Shown here piece after piece: positions 1 to 5,133 of a DNA stretch of 7,974 nt. The translations under genes were made by a program, and so were the position numbers. The stretch's first letter is position 1. Each line of letters begins with the position of its first letter. The notes below the pieces were generated by a model that was not told where the DNA came from, ran no database searches, and was given only the letters and a program-made list of their open reading frames with translations. The stretch comes from Treponema sp. (GTDB taxonomy: Bacteria > Spirochaetota > Spirochaetia > Treponematales > Breznakiellaceae): NCBI GenBank assembly GCA_009780285.1, contig WRAL01000051.1, positions 1-7,974 on the forward strand, in the 5' to 3' direction.

Positions 1-419
1 GCCAAAAGTTCCGCCGCCGAAACGCCGACGGTCGGATCGATCCTCATATCCAGCGGCTCGTCCGCCGAAAAGCTAAAACCCCTGCCGCTTTTGGCGTAGT
101 GGTACATGCTGATGCCCAGGTCGGCAAGCGCCGTGTTCGGGCGCTCGGAGCCCGCGGGATAGGACGCGAAAAAATCCTGCGCCCGCCCCCGGTAAAATTC
201 CACCCGGCCGGAAAATTCCTCCAGCCGCTCTTTCGCCACGGCCTGTACCTCGGCGTCCGCGTCGACGCCGATAATTCGCAGGCTCGGAAAGCGGGACAAA
301 AAGGCCAGGCTATGGCCGCCCTCGCCCATGGTCGCGTCGACCATAAGCTCCCCATCCTCTTTTGGAGCAAGAAGCTCGAGCGTCTGCTCCAAAAGCACGG
401 GAACGTGCGCAATGTCCAA
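1..419 (-). CDS. rsmH: RsmH (MraW), 16S rRNA (cytosine1402-N4)-methyltransferase, 5' part only
   Basis: RsmH uses S-adenosylmethionine to N4-methylate C1402 in the decoding centre of 16S rRNA, and it is normally the second gene of the dcw cluster. About 139 codons are present; the C-terminal half lies off the left edge. Visible family landmarks are the opening HVPVLLEQ (residues 5-12), the SAM-binding motif DATMGEGGHS (28-37), the acidic GVDAD strand (51-55), DLGISMYHY (99-107), RGFSF (112-116) and PLDMR (121-125). No ATG fits. The start is a TTG at 419-417, which puts HVPVLL at the usual distance from the N-terminus and is preceded by a G-rich ribosome-binding region. The mraZ stop codon (431-429) is in the same frame 9 nt upstream, so the TTG is the first usable start. 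The identification is firm; the exact start is inferred. Confidence 0.95.
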   Translation of the reverse strand, partial: MDIAHVPVLLEQTLELLAPKEDGELMVDATMGEGGHSLAFLSRFPSLRIIGVDADAEVQAVAKERLEEFSGRVEFYRGRAQDFFASYPAGSERPNTALADLGISMYHYAKSGRGFSFSADEPLDMRIDPTVGVSAAELL

Positions 420-420
420 T

Positions 421-429
421 CCCCCCCCC
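421..429 (-). repeat. G9 homopolymer between mraZ and rsmH, acting as the rsmH ribosome-binding region
   Basis: On the minus strand the mraZ TAG stop runs directly into eight more G residues, giving nine in a row, followed by A and the rsmH TTG start. This is the only purine-rich sequence that could pair with the anti-Shine-Dalgarno end of 16S rRNA. Because it is a homopolymer, its length could vary by slipped-strand replication, which would shift the spacing to the start codon. No variation can be shown from a single sequence. Confidence 0.7.
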
Positions 430-863
430 TAGCGCTGCTCCGGCGCGTTAAGCTCCTCCCACGCGGCCCTGAAATCCTCGCCGGTGGCGTCTATGTACTC
501 GTCGTAGCGGTCCTTCGCCCAAAGCTCCACGTAGTTGTCCTGGCCGACCACGATGCATTCCTTGCTCAGCCTGGCGTACTCGCGCAGGGTTGGAGGCACC
601 AGAACGCGGCCCTGCTTGTCAAGCTCCACGTCCTGCTTCGCGTTGAAGCGCCTTCTTACATGGAGGCTGGGATTGGCCTTGATGGCCTTGTCCTTCTGCG
701 CCCTCCACTCGCCCAGGGTGTAGAGCCAAAGGCAGGGCTGCTCTCCTCTAAGCAGGACAAGCTCGGCATTTTCAAGCGCGTCGCGAAGCTGACGGGGCAG
801 ACTTATCCTGCCCATGTCGTCAAGCTTTACCCCATATTCGCCGCTTAGCTCTACGTTCACCAC
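429..863 (-). CDS. mraZ: MraZ, transcriptional regulator of the division/cell-wall (mra/dcw) cluster
   Basis: MraZ is a ring-forming DNA-binding protein that usually regulates its own dcw operon. The 144-residue length is normal. The two AbrB/SpoVT-like half-domains are plain: first GEYGVKLDDMGRISLP (8-23, core D16-x-G18-R19), then ELDKQGRVLVP (80-90, core D82-x-x-G85-R86), followed by the typical LREYARLSKECIVVGQDNYVELW stretch at residues 93-115. Two adjacent GTG codons (863 and 860) could each be the start. A GAGG motif at 873-870 lies 6 nt from the first and 9 nt from the second, so either works; the first is used here. It is the first gene of its unit. A promoter and a three-repeat MraZ box lie just upstream, which implies autoregulation. 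The stop abuts the G9 tract in front of rsmH. Confidence 0.95.
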   Translation of the reverse strand: MVNVELSGEYGVKLDDMGRISLPRQLRDALENAELVLLRGEQPCLWLYTLGEWRAQKDKAIKANPSLHVRRRFNAKQDVELDKQGRVLVPPTLREYARLSKECIVVGQDNYVELWAKDRYDEYIDATGEDFRAAWEELNAPEQR

Positions 864-877
864 AATTATCCTCTATA

Positions 878-902
878 TCCCAGCTATTCCCAATCTCACC
901 CA
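878..902 (-). promoter_or_regulatory. MraZ box: three TGGGN direct repeats at 10-nt period
   Basis: On the minus strand the repeats are TGGGT (902-898), TGGGA (892-888) and TGGGA (882-878), separated by the 5-nt spacers GAGAT and ATAGC. This matches the MraZ operator architecture described in E. coli, TGGGN repeats with 5-nt spacers. It lies between the likely -10 box and the mraZ ribosome-binding site, inside the predicted 5' leader. Bound MraZ would therefore be well placed to block early transcription. Repeats and spacing are read directly from the sequence; function is inferred from the known family. Confidence 0.85.
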
Positions 903-918
903 ATATATACAGGTATAC

Positions 919-959
919 ATTATATTATCGGCAAGCGCAAGAGCTTGAGAAAAAAAAAA
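919..959 (-). promoter_or_regulatory. Probable mraZ/dcw promoter with upstream T-tract
   Basis: A perfect TATAAT is present on the minus strand at 924-919, giving a predicted start near 912 and a leader of roughly 50 nt. The hexamer at the matching -35 distance (947-942, CAAGCT) is poor. A run of ten T (959-950) sits about 38-47 nt upstream of the predicted start, where an AT-rich UP element could compensate for the weak -35. The -10 call is reasonable; the UP role is speculative. Confidence 0.5.
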
Positions 960-1068
960 GAGGGTACGAAGAAATTTTTTATGGTTTAGCTACATGTTTG
1001 TGTAGTGGTTTGAAAAAGGGAGGCATAAATCCCGCTACCGGCTTAAGGAAGCACGGCAGCGTTGGGCG

Positions 1069-1794
1069 CTACAGGGGTTTTCCCCATTTTTTGGAGCGAG
1101 GGCTCGATCGCAAGGCGTAGAGATACGTATTGCCGGACTTGCCGGTTCTTTCCACCACGCCGATTCGGGACAGCACGTAGAGGGTTTTTCTTGAAAGCGG
1201 GACTCGAAGACCGGCTTTTTTGGCAAGATCAAAGGCGGAGAATTCCTCGCTCCTTGCGAAAGGGACAAAGCGAAGGTAGTCGCAGGGGCTTTGAAGGGTG
1301 ATTCGCTCGCGCAGGGCAAGCAGGGAACGGTCCCCTATGCTCACTCCGCCGCGCCGCCAGGAACCCTTGCCGTCTCGAAGGCGCGTCTCGGAAACGTCGA
1401 TCAGCGCAAGCTCGATCTCCACGCCGGGAAACAGCGGCAATTCGGCCGCGTACACAAGAGCGTTGAAAAGGTCCCAGATTTTTCCGGGACGCGAGCTTTT
1501 TCGCCGGTAAAGGCGCTCGCCGGAGCCGTCGAAGACCTCGATGTACTTGGCCACGGCTATGGGATGAACGATTTTAAGGCGCCCGGAGGCGGCAAACATT
1601 TTGGCTTTTTTAAGCAGCCTGCCAAAGCTGCCTATCTGAACCTCGAAATACTCGCCCCGCGCGTTTACCCCGTCCGCCACGAAGCCGGCGCCAAAGCCCA
1701 CTTCCGTGGCGCCGCCGGCTCCGGCGTACTCGCTCTTCAGCTGCCTGTGAAGGCTGGTCTCGCGTCGCTCGCCTATGGTGGGTGTTCGGGGCAT
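1069..1794 (-). CDS. Uncharacterised protein, nuclease-like N-terminus plus probable winged-helix C-terminus
   Basis: I do not recognise a named function. The 241 residues resemble a widespread uncharacterised bacterial family that opens with GER..SLH..LK and then shows GF-VADGV....-FEVQ. Here the pieces are GERRETSLHRQLK (8-20), E31, D41 and E51-V-Q53. This arrangement of an acidic residue before the hairpin and E-x-Q on the next strand recalls the PD-(D/E)xK nuclease fold with Q replacing K. A KIVHPIAVAKYIEV strand follows (74-87), then a basic segment RLYRRKSSRPGKIWDLF (94-110). Residues about 185-228 (FSAFDLAKKAGL...TLYVLSRIGVVERTGKSGNTYLY) look like a winged helix that could bind nucleic acid. 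The ATG at 1794 gives the expected N-terminus, but no good ribosome-binding site precedes it. It begins about 30 nt after the terminator of the flaA unit, leaving almost no room for its own promoter. The nuclease assignment is an inference from fold pattern only. Confidence 0.8.
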   Translation of the reverse strand: MPRTPTIGERRETSLHRQLKSEYAGAGGATEVGFGAGFVADGVNARGEYFEVQIGSFGRLLKKAKMFAASGRLKIVHPIAVAKYIEVFDGSGERLYRRKSSRPGKIWDLFNALVYAAELPLFPGVEIELALIDVSETRLRDGKGSWRRGGVSIGDRSLLALRERITLQSPCDYLRFVPFARSEEFSAFDLAKKAGLRVPLSRKTLYVLSRIGVVERTGKSGNTYLYALRSSPRSKKWGKPL

Positions 1795-1823
1795 ACTGGA
1801 ACCGGATCCGTGGCGCGGCCCTT

Positions 1824-1857
1824 AAAAAAGACAACCCCGACGGCCGGGCCGTCGGGG
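1824..1857 (-). terminator. Rho-independent terminator of the flaA unit
   Basis: A perfect 10-bp stem (1835-1844 pairing with 1848-1857, CCCCGACGGC against GCCGTCGGGG) closes a 3-nt loop. On the minus strand it is followed by TTGTC and six T (1829-1824). There is no T-tail on the plus side, so it acts on minus-strand transcripts. It lies about 20 nt past the stop of the second flaA-family gene. Confidence 0.93.
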
Positions 1858-1876
1858 CTGCGCGGGGCCGACGCTT

Positions 1877-2590
1877 TTACCAGCCGTCCGCCATGTCGTC
1901 AGGATCGCGCACAAGGGAGGCCAGATCGGTTATTGCCCTCATGTCGTCGAAATAGATGTAGTAGGACCCGTAGGCTTCCATAGGATCGGTGTTGATGAGG
2001 AAGCCAACGATTTCAAGGCCTTCCCTCTGGAAGGGCCTGTGGCTCCACTGCACTATGCCGGTCCTGCCGTCCATGGGCTGGTGCGGAATGACGGCGGTAA
2101 GCTGCTTCCAGCCAAGAAAGTTAAGGTAGCCCATGTGCACGGAATGCTGCCTGCCGTTCATGTCCCGCACCAAAAGCCTAAGCTCGTGGTTAAGGTTTCG
2201 TCCGGCGACCCAAACCGACACGGAACGGGTGATCCCCGTCACGTGTATCGGCCTTACCGCCCTTACGGTAAAGCTGTTGTAGCCCCTTCGCAGGAAATCC
2301 ACCCTGACGCCCAGGACGTAGTCGTCCGGGATGTCCATTCCGGCCTCGCCGGGAATTGGCTGCCTGGCGTCAGGCCCGCCTTGAAACAGGCGCGCGGTGG
2401 TATAGCCCTGATCCCGCGACATCGTGGAATACCACGAGCCTTCCAGTTCGAACCTCTCGACCGACACTTCGGCGAGCGCCTGATTGCCCGCCAAGGAGGA
2501 CATGGAAGGATCGCTCGCGCCTACCTCCTGCGCATACGCAAAGCCGGCGGCGGCGATCAAAACGGCCGCAAAAACCACAAACCTTTTCAT
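1877..2590 (-). CDS. flaA: FlaA-family flagellar filament outer-layer (sheath) protein, second in pair
   Basis: FlaA proteins coat the FlaB core of spirochaete periplasmic flagella and affect filament stiffness and helicity. The mature protein should lie in the periplasm. The chosen ATG at 2590 is preceded by AGGAG with a 6-nt spacer and gives a clean signal peptide: MKR, a hydrophobic core, and cleavage after AYA (residue 20). An upstream in-frame start at 2623 would add 11 residues, overlap the preceding gene and spoil the signal peptide. The 237-residue protein has the family core at about 113-170, including VRDMNGRQHSVHMGYLNFLG and GWK. Near the end come YYIYFDDMRAITDL (210-223) and the acidic tail DPDDMADGW, which resemble treponemal FlaA C-termini. 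It lies 20 nt downstream of a paralogue and is followed by a strong terminator. The family call is secure; which FlaA orthologue it is remains uncertain. Confidence 0.92.
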   Translation of the reverse strand: MKRFVVFAAVLIAAAGFAYAQEVGASDPSMSSLAGNQALAEVSVERFELEGSWYSTMSRDQGYTTARLFQGGPDARQPIPGEAGMDIPDDYVLGVRVDFLRRGYNSFTVRAVRPIHVTGITRSVSVWVAGRNLNHELRLLVRDMNGRQHSVHMGYLNFLGWKQLTAVIPHQPMDGRTGIVQWSHRPFQREGLEIVGFLINTDPMEAYGSYYIYFDDMRAITDLASLVRDPDDMADGW

Positions 2591-2610
2591 TTCTCTCTCC
2601 TGTTTCATGT

Positions 2611-3387
2611 TTAGTTGTTCCAAATATCGGCGACGAAGTCCGGATCCGCAAGATCCCCGCCGTCAAAATACGGCTCGTAAACGTCGGTCAGAATCTGGAA
2701 CCTGTTGAAGTACACGTAGAAATTGTCCACCCGCTCGTTCGGCATGGTCCAAATGCGGAACTTCACGAAATGAAGCTGCGCGTGAGCCGGAATGACGCGG
2801 CTATCCTGGCTTATGTGCCTCGGAATGCTCGCCGCCATGTTCTTCCAGCCAGGGAAAGCGAGGCTGCCAAGCTGGATCCGGTGAACGGTACCCTGCGCGT
2901 CCCTCACGTAGGCCTCAAGATTGTAATGGAGGTTCGATCCCCATACCCACATGTCCATGCCATGCACGCGGCCCGGCATCGGAATCTCGAAAGGCTGGCC
3001 GTTCGCGCCAACCGGGAAGATATCAACCCAGTTGTTGCCCCTGCGATCGAAGCGCCCGTTCACGCCGAAGCTCTGAAGCGGCGCCCCGCCCCGGTTGTGG
3101 CTGAAAAGCGCGCTGGGCCATGCCTCGACGTAGGTCATTCGCGGAAAGCTCATCGCGCTTCCATTGACGCTGGCCGTGGTGGCCGCGGCGCTCGCCCTGA
3201 CGTCCCAAGAGAACTCGAATGTTCTCAAATACCTTCCGTCGTGCCATTGGTGAGTGTTATCCCCGTTAAAGGCCTCCAGCACCACGGTGCTCATCGTCGC
3301 GGGCCTCGAGTTTTGGCCATAAAGCGAAAACGTAGCGGCGCAGGCCAAGCCCACAAGGAAAACAGCTCTAAAAATGCCGTGTTTCAT
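2611..3387 (-). CDS. FlaA-family flagellar filament outer-layer (sheath) protein, divergent paralogue, first in pair
   Basis: This 258-residue secreted protein is a paralogue of the next gene. Both share the block V-x-V/W-x-G-x-N-L....VRD..G..H....G-L-x-F-x-GWK....IP. Here that is MDMWVWGSNLHYNLEAYVRD (144-163) followed by GSLAFPGWK (174-182). The acidic tail DPDFVADIWNN mirrors the DPDDMADGW end of its neighbour. The ATG at 3387 is preceded by AAGGAGA with good spacing; an in-frame TTG six bases upstream lies inside that spacer and is less likely. The N-terminus (MKHGIFRAVFLVGLACAATF) is a signal peptide, probably cleaved after SLYG (residue 24). The GLAC at 13-16 is only weakly like a lipobox, so I do not call it a lipoprotein. 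The middle (residues 40-115) is longer and more divergent than in its partner. It is first in a two-gene unit behind a sigma-70-type promoter. It probably makes a minor sheath component (FlaA2-like). Confidence 0.88.
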   Translation of the reverse strand: MKHGIFRAVFLVGLACAATFSLYGQNSRPATMSTVVLEAFNGDNTHQWHDGRYLRTFEFSWDVRASAAATTASVNGSAMSFPRMTYVEAWPSALFSHNRGGAPLQSFGVNGRFDRRGNNWVDIFPVGANGQPFEIPMPGRVHGMDMWVWGSNLHYNLEAYVRDAQGTVHRIQLGSLAFPGWKNMAASIPRHISQDSRVIPAHAQLHFVKFRIWTMPNERVDNFYVYFNRFQILTDVYEPYFDGGDLADPDFVADIWNN

Positions 3388-3423
3388 TCTCAAATCTCCT
3401 TAGAATTCGATGTCTCTACTATA

Positions 3424-3452
3424 ATCTTATAACGATTTGGCGCCCGTGTCAA
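3424..3452 (-). promoter_or_regulatory. Sigma-70-type promoter for the flaA gene pair
   Basis: On the minus strand a perfect TTGACA (3452-3447) is followed after exactly 17 nt by TAAGAT (3429-3424, 4 of 6 consensus matches). An alternative TATAAG lies at 3431-3426 with a 15-nt spacer. The first two T of the -35 box and the following GA overlap the TGA stop (3451-3449) of the upstream gene. A housekeeping-type promoter agrees with what is known for spirochaete flaA genes, which use sigma-70, whereas core flaB genes use sigma-28. The predicted leader before the start at 3387 is about 30 nt. Confidence 0.8.
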
Positions 3453-4429
3453 TTATCCGGGAACAATTCTTTCGCGCGATTTTGCCTTGAAAAACGCCTG
3501 AGATCCCGCGTTACGGCATTATCGGCGACTCTGGCCGAAATAATCAGCGGCTTGGAGGGAATCTCGCCCTCCGCCTCCCCCATCTCCATCAGCCTCGCCA
3601 CGGGAACGGCCAGCGCCCAGGGGGAGTCGTCGAACAGGGCGAAGACGTCGCCGTGGGTCAGCCCCGGATCCAGCCAGGCGAACAGAATCGTCGGGACGCC
3701 CCGCGCGGAGGATATGGCGCCGGCGCCCGCCACGGCAATCGAAAAGGAGGAGACGCCGCTTAGGTCGCGCAGCTCGCCGTCCGAGCCAATAAAGGCGACA
3801 TGCGCCTCCGGATCCGCCTTTAGGACGGCCTCGTAAAAAAGCTCCCTTCCCCGCGCGCCGACGAAGGCCTCGTTCCACAGAACGTGAGTCCTGCGCTCGG
3901 GCGCCGACGGAGGCGAATCCTCCTGCCCTTCCCCGGCCTCGTCGCGCGGGCGAAGGCCCATGGCCCCGGCGAAAAGGCCGGCGCGATAAAGGTCCGTCTC
4001 CCTGTCCGTGCCGTAAACGCCGAAAAGGCCCTCGCCGGCCGGCATCTGCGCCGCGGGAACGGAGCCGCGCATGAGCGCAACGGGGATTTCAGGGAATTCC
4101 TCGTGAAACCGCAAGGCAGCCTCGGAAAAGCGCGGCGGAAAAATCACCGCGAAGGGCCTTTCCGACGCGTAGCGAATCGCCGCCACAAGAACGTCCGCGC
4201 TCGCGTCGTCGGCTATCAAGAGCGGCCTTACCGGGCGGAAAAGGGAGAGCGAGGCGGAAATGGAGGCCGAGCGAACGCGGCTTTCGCCGTAAAGCGCGGC
4301 GAAAGGGAGGTCCGTAACGACGAGAAGCGGATCCCGCGAGAAAAACACCGCCGCCGCGATCGCCAGAGCGTGCGCGAGCGTCAGGAAGGCAAAGGCGCCG
4401 ACAATGGCCAGCCGCCTAGCGAGCCTCAC
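3449..4429 (-). CDS. Membrane-anchored or secreted protein resembling type I periplasmic binding proteins
   Basis: I recognise no specific function. The 326 residues open with a basic N-terminus (MRLARR) and a hydrophobic stretch (about 7-30) that is a signal peptide or uncleaved anchor, without a lipobox. The rest alternates strands and helices like a two-lobe binding protein: LLVVTDLPFAALYG (35-48), PFAVIFPP (92-99), IPVALMRG (115-122), DRETDLYRAGLFAGAMGL (142-159), HVLWNEAFVGARGRELFYEAV (182-202), AHVAFIGSD (209-217), SIAVAGAGAIS (230-240), TILFAWLDPGLTHGDVFALFDDSPWALAVPVARL (247-280). The last block resembles the end of purine- or sugar-binding folds. Residues 161-180 form a charged, low-complexity linker. 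The GTG start is the first possible one after the deoC stop, which is in frame 12 nt upstream. No clear ribosome-binding site exists, so translational coupling to deoC is likely. Its place after deoC hints at nucleoside sensing or uptake, but that is only inference, and no permease genes are adjacent. Confidence 0.75.
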   Translation of the reverse strand: MRLARRLAIVGAFAFLTLAHALAIAAAVFFSRDPLLVVTDLPFAALYGESRVRSASISASLSLFRPVRPLLIADDASADVLVAAIRYASERPFAVIFPPRFSEAALRFHEEFPEIPVALMRGSVPAAQMPAGEGLFGVYGTDRETDLYRAGLFAGAMGLRPRDEAGEGQEDSPPSAPERRTHVLWNEAFVGARGRELFYEAVLKADPEAHVAFIGSDGELRDLSGVSSFSIAVAGAGAISSARGVPTILFAWLDPGLTHGDVFALFDDSPWALAVPVARLMEMGEAEGEIPSKPLIISARVADNAVTRDLRRFSRQNRAKELFPDN

Positions 4430-4441
4430 GGCCGGGCGCGC

Positions 4442-5110
4442 CTAGTACTGCCGGGGCGCCAGCCCGGAAAGCAGCCTAAGCGCCGAGCTTGTCCCTATGC
4501 GCGAGGCGCCGGCCTCAATGAAGGCTTCCATATCCTCGCGCGTCCTTACGCCGCCTGCGGCCTTGATTTTCACGCCGGAGCCGGAAAGCCGCCGGGCGAA
4601 AAGCTCCACGTCGGCCAAGGTCGCCCCGGCGCTTCCAAAGCCGGTGGAGGTCTTGATAAAGTCGGCGCCGGATTCGGCGACGACGTCGCAGAGCCTTTTT
4701 TTCTCCTCGTCATCGAGATAGCAGGTTTCGACTATCACCTTGAGAATCTTCCCCGGGCAGGCTTCCCTCACGGCCCGTATCTCCGCGAGGCAATGGTCGA
4801 AGCGGCCGCTCTTGACGGCGCCGATGTTGATCACCATGTCGATCTCGCCGGCGCCGTCCCTTAGGGCAAGCTCCGTTTCCATGACCTTCGTCGCCCCGGC
4901 GCCGTAGCCCAGGGGAAAGCCAATGACGGTGCAGATGTTCAGCGCGGGGCCTGTCTCCTCGGCGGCCGGCCGCACGTAGGCCGGCGGGATGCAGGCCGAG
5001 GCCGCGCCGCAGGCAAGCGCCTCGGCGCAGTGCGCGAGGATTTCCCTGAGCGTGGCCTCCGGCCGCAAAAGCGTGTGGTCGATCGTTCGAAGAATCTCGC
5101 GATCCGTCAT
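4442..5110 (-). CDS. deoC: DeoC, deoxyribose-phosphate aldolase
   Basis: DeoC is a cytoplasmic class I aldolase that splits 2-deoxyribose 5-phosphate into acetaldehyde and glyceraldehyde 3-phosphate, letting cells ferment the sugar of deoxynucleosides. The 222-residue length is typical of the short bacterial form. The catalytic set is intact: D91 in EIDMVINIGAVKSG (89-102), the Schiff-base lysine K153 in DFIKTSTGFG (150-159) and the second lysine K183 in VKIKAAGGVRT (180-190). The opening ILRTIDHTLLRPEAT (6-20) is also characteristic. An ATG at 5116 exists, but GGGGAG ends only 1 nt before it and 7 nt before the ATG at 5110, so the latter is taken as the start. The gene follows the hydrogenase by 23 nt and precedes the binding-protein-like gene by 12 nt, so it is probably cotranscribed with both. 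Confidence 0.95.
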   Translation of the reverse strand: MTDREILRTIDHTLLRPEATLREILAHCAEALACGAASACIPPAYVRPAAEETGPALNICTVIGFPLGYGAGATKVMETELALRDGAGEIDMVINIGAVKSGRFDHCLAEIRAVREACPGKILKVIVETCYLDDEEKKRLCDVVAESGADFIKTSTGFGSAGATLADVELFARRLSGSGVKIKAAGGVRTREDMEAFIEAGASRIGTSSALRLLSGLAPRQY

Positions 5111-5133
5111 TTTCATGCTCCCCGTCCCGCGAC

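Larger units (their letters stand above)
864..1068. other. Intergenic region between the nuclease-like gene and mraZ
   Basis: This 205-nt gap is markedly more AT-rich than the surrounding genes. It holds the mraZ promoter, the T10 tract and the three-repeat MraZ box. Between about 960 and 1068 I see no gene and no convincing intrinsic terminator for the preceding gene. The only hairpin there is a 5-bp stem (990-994 with 1001-1005) without a T-tail. Confidence 0.7.

Noticed and set aside
44..412. 122-codon minus-strand open frame inside rsmH
   Set aside because: It is one frame off the RsmH reading frame and rich in Arg/Ser/Pro; the RsmH frame carries all conserved motifs. I also checked whether it marked a frameshifted rsmH, and the RsmH frame is unbroken from 419 to the edge.
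99..848. 249-codon plus-strand open frame
   Set aside because: It spans rsmH and mraZ antisense, both firmly identified, and has no family features of its own.
990..1005. Possible terminator hairpin after the nuclease-like gene (CTACA/TGTAG)
   Set aside because: The stem has only 5 bp, is not GC-rich and lacks an adjacent T-run on the minus strand.
1806..1834. Possible promoter for the nuclease-like gene (TTGTCT with ACGGAT at 17 nt)
   Set aside because: The -10 match is very poor and the -35-like sequence is the terminator's own T-rich tail.
3339..3387. Lipobox (GLAC) in the first FlaA-family protein
   Set aside because: The -3 residue is Gly rather than Leu/Ile/Val, and a normal signal-peptide end follows a few residues later; FlaA proteins are not known as lipoproteins.
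2356..3432. 358-codon plus-strand open frame across the flaA pair
   Set aside because: It is antisense to two genes with signal peptides, ribosome-binding sites and family motifs; its translation is basic and unstructured.
3884..4864. 326-codon plus-strand open frame
   Set aside because: It overlaps deoC and the binding-protein-like gene on the opposite strand; its low-complexity basic sequence looks like a GC shadow.
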